Shown: positions 1 to 7,163, counted from the stretch's first letter. The stretch is DNA of 17,179 nt from DASSOY01 sp035776675 (GCA_035776675.1 DASTWO010000166.1:1-17179); one strand, 5' to 3'. Numbers and translations: made by a program. The notes: generated by a model from the letters alone, not told the origin.

Positions 1-101
1 GTAAGTCCGGAATCTGCCGGAACTTCCAATAACGTGACGAGCACTGCAGGTTTTTCTTTTTTCAAGCAGGTGGTCCAGGCTTCAAACGGTGATTGGCTCA
101 A
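1..101 (-). CDS. Second XdhC-family protein, N-terminal fragment (cut by window edge)
   Basis: Only the first 33 or so codons are in the window. The reading frame opens with a TTG whose last two bases are shared with the TGA stop of the preceding XdhC gene (TTGA overlap). An AAGGAG ribosome binding site lies about 10 nt upstream. The start of the protein includes SPFEAWTTCLKKEKPAVLV, followed by TLLEVPADSGLT, and stays open to the edge. The pattern 'short helix, then (A)xLVTxxxV' resembles the opening of the upstream XdhC protein (KRTALATVVRVTGSAY). I therefore infer a second XdhC/CoxI-type protein, a maturation factor that handles the sulfurated molybdenum cofactor for molybdenum hydroxylases. 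Family assignment rests on about 33 residues and on operon position, so it is tentative. Confidence 0.55.
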   Translation of the reverse strand, partial: MSQSPFEAWTTCLKKEKPAVLVTLLEVPADSGL

Positions 102-439
102 TTCTCATTCTCTCCTTCCTCGGGAACAGGCTCGATATAGATGTCGACAGTTCCGGGGCACCCTAATCCGAGTCCCCAAACGAGATCTTCTCCCATATCG
201 TATTGCTTTAATATCGGCTGCCCATCGGCCATCACCCTTTTTGCCGTTTCCGCGACATCCGGCTCGAGACAGCCACCGGAAATCAATCCGGTCGTCGTTC
301 CGTCCTCATCGATCAACATCTTCGCCCCTTCTCGGCGATAGGCAGAACCCGTAACTCGCACGACAGTAGCCAACGCAGTTCTTTTTCCGGAACGTCCCGT
401 TTTTTCCATCTCGTCAATGATTGCTTTGTTTTCATTCAT
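98..439 (-). CDS. Short XdhC/CoxI-family maturation protein
   Basis: A 113-residue protein. The central stretch GSAYRREGAKMLI followed by GLISGGCLEPDVAE is the hallmark of the XdhC_CoxI N-terminal domain. That family inserts or sulfurates the molybdenum cofactor of xanthine dehydrogenase and CO dehydrogenase enzymes. Canonical XdhC proteins are about 250-350 residues and add a C-terminal Rossmann domain. Here the protein stops right after the first domain (acidic tail PVPEEGENEN), and a second XdhC-like gene follows with a 4-nt overlap, so the function may be split over two polypeptides. The ATG start overlaps the coxE stop (ATGA), with AGGGA upstream. It is probably translationally coupled to coxE and serves the CoxSLM enzyme. 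Family call is solid; the precise step is inferred. Confidence 0.85.
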   Translation of the reverse strand: MNENKAIIDEMEKTGRSGKRTALATVVRVTGSAYRREGAKMLIDEDGTTTGLISGGCLEPDVAETAKRVMADGQPILKQYDMGEDLVWGLGLGCPGTVDIYIEPVPEEGENEN

Positions 440-1653
440 CCATGATCCCTCCAGTAACCGATTTTGCGAGCCAGATCACTTAATGAAGAAGCATCATGGG
501 CATTCGAGAAAAAATCAACATGCGGCAGAGCCGTTTTCATCCCCATGGCCTCCGGTTTATAATCATCAGCCGCTGCAAGCGGATTCAGCCAAATCACTCT
601 GTTTGCCTGCCGATGAATCTTTCTCATCGCCCATTCCAACCTCCCGGATTCGCCGGTTTCCAACCCGTCACTGAAAATCAATACAATCGCATTCCCATTC
701 AACAAACGCGGCCCAAAATCACGGACAAACCGTTCCAACGAATCTCCGATCCGGGTTCCGCCACCCCATTCCATGCCCAAATCAGACAATATTGACATGC
801 GGCCAGACCTCTTTCTGTTGATATGATTGGTGATCCGACGTAAACGGGTGGAAAAGATGAAACTCTCGACACGCTTGGCTTCCTGAAACAAGGCACATGC
901 GAATTGTAAAAATCTTTCGGAATGCGGAAGCATCGAACGGCTGCCGTCACAGAGCAGAACGAATTCAGCTTCGCGCTTCGGGCGGCCGGTCCAGGAAGGA
1001 TAGATCATATGCGCACCTGTTTGGATGTTCTGCCGAAACGTCCTTCTGAAATCCAATCGTTTTCCCCGCACCATCGGTTTATAGCGGCGACTCGGTTTCA
1101 GTTGCATCTCGGAAACCAACAATTGTGCCGCTGATACCATCTGAGCCATTCCTTCTTGCGGAACCCGAATCGATTCCGTATGCTGCCATTCGCGTGCACT
1201 GAACCGGACTGCCTCCAGAAATGACATTTCTTTACGATCATCTACAGAATCCTCATCCGGTGATGATTTCGCAGCCCCATTGCCTGCTTTTCCATCACTG
1301 CCAGGCTCTCCTACCTCCTTCTCCGTTGCCACCGATCCTGTTTCATCCGAAAGAAAATTCGATTTCCGCTCACCGTTTCCTTCGGAACCGGGCAAAGCTT
1401 TATCTGTTTCGGTGCCCGTGAAAAATCTTTCAAAAAGCTCGTCGAAAATTTCCTGCTCCTCCTGCCGGGAACAAAGCACTGTTCGAAGGGCCGTTCTCAC
1501 CTCGGATTCATTAGCAAAATCGACCGATTCCAGGGACCGAAACATATCCGCAATCTCCCTCGGTCCAATCAGAAATTCATATTGCCGAAGCCATCGGGCA
1601 AAATCCGTAAAATGATCACCAAGTAAACGACCATTTCGATTTAGCTTATTCAC
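436..1653 (-). CDS. coxE: VWA-domain protein, CoxE family
   Basis: A 405-residue protein. I chose the GTG start at 1653 because it gives a GTGA overlap with the coxD stop and has AAGGGG 8 nt upstream. An ATG 57 bp further upstream lies well inside coxD. The N-terminal helical part (about residues 1-75) is followed by a low-complexity acidic/Gly/Ser linker (about 80-135) and a C-terminal von Willebrand factor A domain. The MIDAS metal site is visible as CDGSRSM with the Asp at residue 236 (DxSxS intact). Conserved CoxE-like segments follow (FACALFQEAKRVESFIFSTRL, GGGTRIGDSLERF, IFSDGLETG). CoxE proteins pair with the MoxR-type ATPase CoxD in maturing the Mo-Cu site of CO dehydrogenase. The pairing and gene order here match that role. 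Confidence 0.88.
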   Translation of the reverse strand: MNKLNRNGRLLGDHFTDFARWLRQYEFLIGPREIADMFRSLESVDFANESEVRTALRTVLCSRQEEQEIFDELFERFFTGTETDKALPGSEGNGERKSNFLSDETGSVATEKEVGEPGSDGKAGNGAAKSSPDEDSVDDRKEMSFLEAVRFSAREWQHTESIRVPQEGMAQMVSAAQLLVSEMQLKPSRRYKPMVRGKRLDFRRTFRQNIQTGAHMIYPSWTGRPKREAEFVLLCDGSRSMLPHSERFLQFACALFQEAKRVESFIFSTRLRRITNHINRKRSGRMSILSDLGMEWGGGTRIGDSLERFVRDFGPRLLNGNAIVLIFSDGLETGESGRLEWAMRKIHRQANRVIWLNPLAAADDYKPEAMGMKTALPHVDFFSNAHDASSLSDLARKIGYWRDHG

Positions 1654-2522
1654 GGATGTGGCCCCTTCAACATATCTCCTTGTTCCAGCCGTTCCCGAAC
1701 GACTTCCCAATCCTCATGGTCTTTAAGGAAGCAACTGAAGGTTTGTTGTACAGTTTCTGGCTGCAATTCACCTTCATGGAGGACCGCCAGTGCTTTCGCC
1801 CAATCAAGACTTTCAGCAACACCCGGAATTTTATTCAACGGCATCTTTCTGACTTTCTTCATAACCAGGGCTACCTGGACAGCCAATTTTTCATCAATAT
1901 CCGGCAACTTGGTTCGCAAAATGTCCGTTTCTTTTTCAAAATCAGGGTATGGAATCCATTGGTAAAGACATCTCCTTCGGAGGGCATCGCTTAGCTCACG
2001 GCTGCGATTGGAAGTCAGGATCACATATGGTTTATGGCGCGCCCGAATAGTCCCCAACTCGGGAATTGTCACCTGGAACTCCCCGAGAATTTCCAACAAA
2101 AAGGCTTCGAATTCCCGATCGGCCCGATCCACTTCATCAATCAACAGGACGGGAGGACTGTCTTCAGCCAACAGCGCGTCCAACAACGGCCGCTGTAATA
2201 AAAACCGCCGGCTGAAAATCTCTTCTTCTTTTTCCGTGACCGATTCCTTTTGATTTTCGGTCAACCGAATGTGGAGCATCTGTTTCGGATAATTCCATTC
2301 GTACAGTGCCATATTGGCGTCAAGACCTTCATAACATTGAAGCCGGATCAATCGAGTGTTCAATACGTCAGCCAACACCTTGGCGATTTCCGTTTTGCCA
2401 ACCCCAGCCGGTCCTTCCACAAGCAGAGGTTTCTCGAGTTCCATCAAGAGACGGAGAGCGACAGATGTTGCTTGATCCGTAATATATCCTTTTGTTCGAA
2501 ATGAATCTTGTATGGCCTCCAT
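1650..2522 (-). CDS. coxD: MoxR-type AAA+ ATPase, CoxD family
   Basis: A 290-residue AAA+ ATPase. Walker A is GPAGVGKT (residues 37-44), Walker B is LLIDEVDRAD, sensor 1 is ILTSNRSRELSDALRRRC, and the arginine-rich motif of MoxR proteins follows. I prefer ATG 2522 because GAGGTG sits 9 nt upstream. A GTG at 2534 would add four residues but overlaps that ribosome binding site. CoxD is known as a chaperone-like ATPase needed for sulfur and copper insertion into the CO dehydrogenase active site, acting with VWA protein CoxE, which overlaps it here by 4 nt. A 189-bp gap separates it from coxM, the only real gap in the operon, so it may have separate control. Confidence 0.88.
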   Translation of the reverse strand: MEAIQDSFRTKGYITDQATSVALRLLMELEKPLLVEGPAGVGKTEIAKVLADVLNTRLIRLQCYEGLDANMALYEWNYPKQMLHIRLTENQKESVTEKEEEIFSRRFLLQRPLLDALLAEDSPPVLLIDEVDRADREFEAFLLEILGEFQVTIPELGTIRARHKPYVILTSNRSRELSDALRRRCLYQWIPYPDFEKETDILRTKLPDIDEKLAVQVALVMKKVRKMPLNKIPGVAESLDWAKALAVLHEGELQPETVQQTFSCFLKDHEDWEVVRERLEQGDMLKGPHP

Positions 2523-2531
2523 TGCCTTGAA

Positions 2532-2537
2532 CACCTC
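2532..2537 (-). promoter_or_regulatory. Ribosome binding site deciding the coxD start
   Basis: GAGGTG lies 9 nt before ATG 2522. Its own GTG at 2534 is in frame and would be the longest start, but it has no spaced Shine-Dalgarno sequence of its own. Confidence 0.55.
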
Positions 2538-2576
2538 TTCTTCAAAAAAACATGGGCTTTAGGTTGAAAATCGGGC

Positions 2577-2605
2577 TTTCGTGCATAAATCCCGTTTTTC
2601 GTGCA
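2577..2605. repeat. Direct repeat TGCACGAAA, spaced exactly 20 bp
   Basis: On the minus strand TGCACGAAA occurs twice, ending at 2577 and 2597, about two helical turns apart. Each copy is followed by a GGG- or CCCG-containing stretch. It lies in the coxM-coxD gap, upstream of the coxD ribosome binding site. It could be a tandem regulator site or part of a dispersed intergenic repeat. No function is shown. Confidence 0.5.
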
Positions 2606-2665
2606 ATTGTTTAGGTATTGACGCAAAAACAACATCAGGTCACCAAACAATATGAAAAAGGTGAA

Positions 2666-2692
2666 GGGCAAGGCGTAAAATGCTTCTTGCCC
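2666..2692 (-). terminator. Hairpin after coxM, possible attenuator or weak terminator
   Basis: Perfect 7-bp arms GGGCAAG (2666-2672) and CTTGCCC (2686-2692) enclose a 13-nt loop. On the minus strand the hairpin begins about 20 nt after the coxM stop and is followed by TTCACCTTTTTC, a weak T-tract. It could partly terminate or stabilise the coxGSLM message before coxD. Confidence 0.4.
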
Positions 2693-2711
2693 CGCACCAT
2701 TAACACTTCAA

Positions 2712-3575
2712 TCATCCATCCGACAACAACTTTTTCAAAGCTCGTGATGTATAAACCTTACACAGATTCTGCCGGTAACTTTCCGATGCAAACAAGTCGT
2801 TGCCCATCTCTTGGCCATCGCTGGCTTTTCCGGCTGCCTCCTCAATCAATTCGGCCGTTGGTTTTTGCCCAACCAACATTTCCTCAGCAGCTTCGGCCCT
2901 GAACGCTACATCACCGACTCCCGTTATACCGATTCGCGCGTAATTAACCGTGCCGTCTGACGCTTTGCCAATGCCTGCTGCAACTCCGATAACGGCATAT
3001 CCCGATGCGGGATGCGGATACTTCAGATACGTGGTTTTCACACCTTCGGGCGGAATTGAAAAAGAAACAGCAGTCATCACTGTGTTTTCCGGCAACGCCG
3101 TAATCAATGGGCCGAAGAAGAATTCATCCACTCCTAGCGAGTCCTTTCCGTTCGGTCCCTGCATTTCAAATCGGGCGTCAAAAGCCATTGCCACAGCCGG
3201 AAAATCCGAAGCTGGATCCGCATGTGCCAAATTTCCACCAATCGTTCCGCGATTCCGCACCTGGATATCGCCGATCTGCGAAGCGGCTTCAGCCAATAGC
3301 GGCAGCTCCCGCTTCACAACAGGATCCCGGGAAATTTCCTTATGTGTCGTCAATGCACCGACAACAAGTCGATCCCCTTCTTTCCGAACCCCTTTCAATT
3401 CGTTGATTTCGCCAATATCAATCAATTTATCAAGAGTGGTCAAGCGAATTTTCATCAAAGGCAGCAAACTGTGCCCGCCTGCCAATAACTTTCCTTCCCC
3501 GCCGCTTTCCACTAGCATTTGGACCGCGTCTTCAACAGATTCCGCTTTCGCATAGTCAAAGGCACTGGTAATCAT
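2712..3575 (-). CDS. coxM: Aerobic CO dehydrogenase-type FAD subunit (medium subunit)
   Basis: A 287-residue flavoprotein subunit of a molybdenum hydroxylase. I chose ATG 3575, which overlaps the coxL stop (ATGA) and has GGGAGGGGA 5 nt upstream; the longer frame extends into coxL. The FAD-binding PCMH domain shows AGGHS (residues 32-36) and TIGGNLAHADPASDFPA (from residue 111), the two motifs that hold FAD in CoxM. A C-terminal CO_deh_flav_C-type domain follows. It transfers electrons from the 2Fe-2S subunit to the quinone pool or another acceptor. Length is normal for the family (about 280-290). The S-L-M gene order here is typical of form II enzymes; form I operons are usually M-S-L. Confidence 0.92.
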   Translation of the reverse strand: MITSAFDYAKAESVEDAVQMLVESGGEGKLLAGGHSLLPLMKIRLTTLDKLIDIGEINELKGVRKEGDRLVVGALTTHKEISRDPVVKRELPLLAEAASQIGDIQVRNRGTIGGNLAHADPASDFPAVAMAFDARFEMQGPNGKDSLGVDEFFFGPLITALPENTVMTAVSFSIPPEGVKTTYLKYPHPASGYAVIGVAAGIGKASDGTVNYARIGITGVGDVAFRAEAAEEMLVGQKPTAELIEEAAGKASDGQEMGNDLFASESYRQNLCKVYTSRALKKLLSDG

Positions 3576-5920
3576 TCTTCTCCCCTCCCGTTTTGCATGA
3601 TCTGCCATATCTTCTCTGGTGTGAACGGCATATCGACTTCTTTCACACCGAAAGGTTGAAGGGCATCGACAACTGCATTGGCAACAGCCGGAGTCGCCGC
3701 AATGGTCCCGGTTTCACCGATTCCTTTCACGCCTAGAGGATTCACTGGTGACGGGGTCTCCGTGAATGCGGTTTCAAATTTCGGGAAGAATCGAGCTTTC
3801 GGCATCGTATAATCCATAAAGGTTCCGGATAACAATTGACCTTGCTTATCATATACAGCGCCTTCATAAAGAGCCTGGCCGACGCCTTGAACAATTCCGC
3901 CGTGCACTTGCCCCTCAGCTACCATTGGATTAATGACCGGTCCGGGATCATCGACTGCCGCATAACGTTTAATCTTGACCTCTCCGGTTTCGCCATCCAC
4001 CTCAGCTACGCAAATATGAGCCCCGAACGGATAGACGAAATTGTCCGGATCGTAAAAGGATTGAGCTTCCAACGAAGGTTCAACCCCTTCGGGGAGATCC
4101 CATGCCAAGTAAGCCTGCAAAGTGACATCCGCAAAAGAAACCGACTTATCCGGTACACCTTTCACCTGGAAGGCGCCATCCTCAAATTCAAGATCTTCTC
4201 CGGACACCTCCAACACATGAGCCGCTATTTTTTTCGCTTTATCAATAACACGGTCGGCTGCTATTCCAATGGCTGTTCCGCCCACAGGGGTTGTCCGTGA
4301 ACCGTAAGTTCCCCAGCCCATAGAAATTCTGTTGGTATCCCCATGGATGACTTCAATGTCTTCTTGCGGAATCCCAAACTTTTGCGCAACAATTTGTGCA
4401 AAGGTTGTTTCTTCACCTTGTCCGTGCGGTGATGTGCCTGTGAACACCGATACTTTTCCGGTCGGATGCACGCGTACCGTGGCGCTGTCCCAAAGACCAC
4501 CCTGGAAACCGACTTGTCCGGCCACTTTGGATGGACCCAGTCCGCAAATTTCCACGTAAGTCGAAAAGCCGATCCCAAGATATTTGCCTTGTTTACGAGC
4601 CTCTTCTTGTTCCTTTCGGAAATCCTCGTAATCAAGCATTTCCAGCGCTTTGTCAAGCGCACCATGATAATTTCCGCTGTCATATTGCAAGCCTAATGCA
4701 TTATCGTAAGGAAATTCAGTTTCACCTATCAAATTCTTCCGACGCATTTCAAGCGGGTCCATGCCGATTTCCCTGGCGAAAAGATCGACCATTCGCTCAA
4801 TCTGATAGGTCGCCTCTGGTCTTCCCGCTCCCCGATAAGCATCAGTCGGTGTTGTATTGGTCATCACTCCGTATGTCTCTACCTGTGCAAGTGGAATTTT
4901 GTACGGTCCTGGCGTAATCAATCCGAACAAAATGGTTTCTACACCAGGAGCCGCTGTGGATAAATACGCTCCTAAATTGGCGATATTTTTAATCCGCAAT
5001 CCCGTCAATGTACCGTCCCGCTTACCAGCCAACTCCACGTCCAGAACGACATCTCTGCTATGGCTAGTCGTCGTGAAATGCTCACTGCGGTCTTCCGTCC
5101 ACTTGACCGGGCGCTTCAGATTTCGAGCCGCAAAGCCCACAAGCGCCTCATCCGGATAAACCGGAATTTTACTGCCAAACCCACCGCCTACATCAGGAGC
5201 AACAATCTGAAGTTTCGATTCAGGAATCCCGAGTACACCCGATAAAATAAACCGGTGAATGTGCGGGTTCTGAGACGTACACCAAATGGTCATATCCTGG
5301 CTCCCGGGATTATATTGAGCTACGGCCGCCCGCATTTCCATCGGGTTCGGAATCAGCCGTTGTTGATTGAACCGCTGGCGAACTGAAACTTCGGCCTGTT
5401 CAAACACCTCTTCAGGAACCTCTCCGGCCTTCCAATGAAAAGCCAAATTGTTCGGGACATCCTCATGGAGCTGAGCAGCCCCATCCTTCATCGCCTCTTC
5501 CTGACTGACAACAACCGGCAATTCCTCATACTCTACTTCAATCAAGTCGAGAGCATCCCGGGCAATATAACGGTCATCCGCCACCACTAACGCAACGCCG
5601 TCACCGACATAACGAACGGTATCCACTGCCAACGCTGGATGAGCCGGTGTCTTCATATCTGAATCAGGTGGAAGCCAAGCAGTCGGAATCGGCTCCATTT
5701 TTCCGGCTAAGTCTTGTCCGGTATAAACGGCTGCCACTCCCTCGGCTTCCCGCGCCTCCGAAACATCAATCCGCTTGATGCGCGCATGAGCGTGCGGACT
5801 TCGAAGTACCGCGGCGTACAACATTCCGGGAAGCTGAATATCGTCGGTGTAATTGCCATTCCCGGTAATCAATCGCGGATCTTCCCGACGTTTCAATGGC
5901 GTTCCGAAAACATTTGCCAT
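3572..5920 (-). CDS. coxL: Form II aerobic CO dehydrogenase-like molybdopterin subunit (large subunit)
   Basis: A 782-residue xanthine oxidase-family large subunit. The N-terminal fold (FGTPLKRREDPRLITGNGNYTDD) is followed by the molybdopterin-binding domains with VAPDVGGGFGSK and the active-site loop AYRGAGR. AYRGAGR is the signature of form II (BMS-type) enzymes; true CO dehydrogenases of form I carry AYxCSFR, whose Cys binds the copper. The C-terminal catalytic Glu is in GVKGIGETG. Length is normal for the family. It starts at an ATG only 5 nt after the coxS stop, with GGGGAGGTG at the end of coxS. The fold and cofactor type are certain. Because the CoxSFR cysteine is absent, the substrate could be CO at low efficiency or another small molecule. 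Confidence 0.93.
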   Translation of the reverse strand: MANVFGTPLKRREDPRLITGNGNYTDDIQLPGMLYAAVLRSPHAHARIKRIDVSEAREAEGVAAVYTGQDLAGKMEPIPTAWLPPDSDMKTPAHPALAVDTVRYVGDGVALVVADDRYIARDALDLIEVEYEELPVVVSQEEAMKDGAAQLHEDVPNNLAFHWKAGEVPEEVFEQAEVSVRQRFNQQRLIPNPMEMRAAVAQYNPGSQDMTIWCTSQNPHIHRFILSGVLGIPESKLQIVAPDVGGGFGSKIPVYPDEALVGFAARNLKRPVKWTEDRSEHFTTTSHSRDVVLDVELAGKRDGTLTGLRIKNIANLGAYLSTAAPGVETILFGLITPGPYKIPLAQVETYGVMTNTTPTDAYRGAGRPEATYQIERMVDLFAREIGMDPLEMRRKNLIGETEFPYDNALGLQYDSGNYHGALDKALEMLDYEDFRKEQEEARKQGKYLGIGFSTYVEICGLGPSKVAGQVGFQGGLWDSATVRVHPTGKVSVFTGTSPHGQGEETTFAQIVAQKFGIPQEDIEVIHGDTNRISMGWGTYGSRTTPVGGTAIGIAADRVIDKAKKIAAHVLEVSGEDLEFEDGAFQVKGVPDKSVSFADVTLQAYLAWDLPEGVEPSLEAQSFYDPDNFVYPFGAHICVAEVDGETGEVKIKRYAAVDDPGPVINPMVAEGQVHGGIVQGVGQALYEGAVYDKQGQLLSGTFMDYTMPKARFFPKFETAFTETPSPVNPLGVKGIGETGTIAATPAVANAVVDALQPFGVKEVDMPFTPEKIWQIMQNGRGEE

Positions 5921-5925
5921 CTCAC

Positions 5926-6459
5926 CTACACCTCCCCGTTTCCGTTTTCCGCCGAAGCGGCCATCGCCTGCGCACTTTCATACTCAGGCATACGCTCAGC
6001 GGCATACTGCACGGCTTTTACGATATTTTCATAACCGGTACAACGGCAAATGACGCCTTCTAATCCTTCACGGATCTCTTCTTCTGTCGGATTGGAATTT
6101 TGCTTAAGTAAATCGACGGCGGCTACCATCACACCAGGTGTACAAAAGCCACACTGGAGGCCGTGCTTCTCCCAGAAGCCCTCCTGGACTGGATGTAAAT
6201 TTTCCATATCCCCAAGACCTTCCACCGTCGTGACTTCCGCCCCGTCAGCCTGGACAGCAAGCACAGTGCAGGATTTCACAGCTTCCCCGTTCAATAAAAC
6301 GGTACACGCTCCGCACTGGCTCGTATCACAGCCAATATGTGTTCCGATGAGCCCAAGATCGTCTCGCAGAAAATGAGCCAACAACCTGCGCGGTTCCACT
6401 TCCGACTTTCTCTCAACGCCGTTCACAGTTACACGGACTTCCACTTTATCCGTTACCAA
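5926..6459 (-). CDS. coxS: Aerobic CO dehydrogenase-type 2Fe-2S subunit (small subunit)
   Basis: A 177-residue iron-sulfur subunit. I chose the TTG at 6459 because a perfect AGGAGGTG lies 6 nt upstream; a TTG at 6480 would place that ribosome binding site inside the gene. The plant-ferredoxin-type 2Fe-2S domain has Cys44, Cys49, Cys52 and Cys64 (IGCDTSQCGACTV then KSC). The helical second 2Fe-2S domain has Cys103 and Cys106 (QCGFCTPG) and Cys138 and Cys140 (ICRCTGY). It passes electrons from the molybdenum site in CoxL to FAD in CoxM. The C-terminal tail is Ala/Glu/Gly rich. Family and role are secure; only the start is a choice. Confidence 0.93.
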   Translation of the reverse strand: MVTDKVEVRVTVNGVERKSEVEPRRLLAHFLRDDLGLIGTHIGCDTSQCGACTVLLNGEAVKSCTVLAVQADGAEVTTVEGLGDMENLHPVQEGFWEKHGLQCGFCTPGVMVAAVDLLKQNSNPTEEEIREGLEGVICRCTGYENIVKAVQYAAERMPEYESAQAMAASAENGNGEV

Positions 6460-6465
6460 ATCAGG

Positions 6466-6473
6466 CACCTCCT
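6466..6473 (-). promoter_or_regulatory. Strong ribosome binding site deciding the TTG start of coxS
   Basis: AGGAGGTG lies with a 6-nt spacer before TTG 6459. It sits inside the longer frame that begins at TTG 6480, which is why the shorter form is favoured. Confidence 0.7.
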
Positions 6474-6481
6474 GTTTCAAT

Positions 6482-6925
6482 TTAAGCCGATTGTTTGATT
6501 TCCGACGCCACCGCTTTGAAGAATTGTCCCAAAATCATTTTCGCCACACCGTTCATGATCCGTTGCCCGACAGATGCCAGAACTCCTGTCACCTCCACAT
6601 CAGCATCGCAAGTCAGCGCAGTGCCCTGAGCGGTTTCTACCAAATAAACTTGCGCATTTGCATTGACTTCACCGGGTTTTCCCTTCCCTTTAAGCAACAA
6701 CCTATAAGATTTAGGCTCCTGTTGATCGGTTAATCGCACTTCTCCTGAGAAAGTTCCTTTTACAGGACCAACGTTCAAGCCCAACTCAGCGTCATAAACA
6801 CCATCGCCGATCTCTTCGAATTTTTTACATCCCGGCAAGGTTCTTTCCAGCACATCATCATCCTGCAAATAATCCCAAACGGTCTGTCTGGCAATCTGAA
6901 AATCGTACTGATAATGAATTTGCAA
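6482..6925 (-). CDS. coxG: SRPBCC/CoxG-family protein, first gene of the operon
   Basis: A 147-residue CoxG (SRPBCC superfamily, lipid/ligand-binding fold) protein. Family features are the opening YDFQIARQTVWDYL, then LPGCKKFEEIGDGVYDAEL, GPVKGTFSGEV, and the C-terminal FFKAVASEI. In Oligotropha, CoxG recruits CO dehydrogenase to the cytoplasmic membrane; a similar role is inferred here. I chose TTG 6925 because AGGGAGGTGAT lies 6 nt upstream and residues from here match the family's usual start. The same frame stays open to 7363, but that extension would run through the sigma-54 promoter and into the regulator gene, and is rejected. It ends just before coxS and begins the transcript. Confidence 0.87.
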   Translation of the reverse strand: MQIHYQYDFQIARQTVWDYLQDDDVLERTLPGCKKFEEIGDGVYDAELGLNVGPVKGTFSGEVRLTDQQEPKSYRLLLKGKGKPGEVNANAQVYLVETAQGTALTCDADVEVTGVLASVGQRIMNGVAKMILGQFFKAVASEIKQSA

Positions 6926-6931
6926 GCAAAA

Positions 6932-6942
6932 ATCACCTCCCT
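6932..6942 (-). promoter_or_regulatory. Strong ribosome binding site deciding the TTG start of coxG
   Basis: AGGGAGGTGAT with a 6-nt spacer before TTG 6925. It excludes the much longer reading frame, which has no matching start signal. Confidence 0.75.
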
Positions 6943-6972
6943 GCCAATGATACGTTTCACCCTTTAAAAAAA

Positions 6973-6988
6973 TGCAAGAATAATGCCA
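6973..6988 (-). promoter_or_regulatory. Sigma-54 (RpoN) promoter of the coxGSLM operon
   Basis: The minus strand reads TGGCAT-TATTC-TTGCA. The -24 GG (6987-6986) and -12 GC (6975-6974) have exactly 10 bp between them, matching consensus TGGCAC-N5-TTGC except one base. Transcription would begin near 6962, leaving a leader of about 37 nt that contains the coxG ribosome binding site. The adjacent gene encodes a GAFTGA-bearing sigma-54 activator, which strongly supports the call. Confidence 0.82.
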
Positions 6989-7030
6989 AAAAAAGAACCC
7001 TGGCCGTGACAGGCTTTCCTGCACAAGGAG

Positions 7031-7068
7031 TGTTCCGATTGTTCCACCAATTTGTTCAAAACGGAACA
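7031..7068. promoter_or_regulatory. Putative enhancer (upstream activating sites) for the AcoR-like regulator
   Basis: A cluster of TGTTC half-sites. TGTTCC occurs at 7031-7036 and again at 7040-7045, and TGTTC-N6-GAACA forms a perfect inverted repeat at 7053-7068. Relative to the predicted sigma-54 transcription start near 6962, these lie about 70-105 bp upstream, a usual distance for enhancer binding proteins. They are also just upstream of the regulator's own -35, so autoregulation is possible. Binding by this protein is inferred. Confidence 0.6.
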
Positions 7069-7078
7069 GTCTAAACAC

Positions 7079-7107
7079 TTGACCCGAAACAACCGAGCCA
7101 ATAAAAT
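7079..7107 (+). promoter_or_regulatory. Sigma-A promoter of the regulator gene
   Basis: TTGACC (7079-7084), a 17-bp spacer, then TAAAAT (7102-7107). The start of transcription would be near 7113, a short distance before the regulator's coding region. Confidence 0.65.
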
Positions 7108-7163
7108 GAATTTTAAGACTGGGATGAACGATGGTGAATCTTCTTTCGAAGGGGTTGTCGGCA

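Noticed and set aside
2523..2711. A separate sigma-A or sigma-54 promoter for coxD
   Set aside because: Partial hexamers such as TTGTTT and CAATTG occur but match poorly, and no GG-N10-GC element of sigma-54 type was found; not strong enough to list as a promoter.
2950..3555. 201-codon plus-strand open frame opposite coxM
   Set aside because: It is a shadow of coxM; Pro/Ser-rich translation, no ribosome binding site or family resemblance.
4261..4683. 140-codon minus-strand frame within coxL
   Set aside because: It is an alternate frame of the coxL coding sequence with no recognisable domain or start signal.
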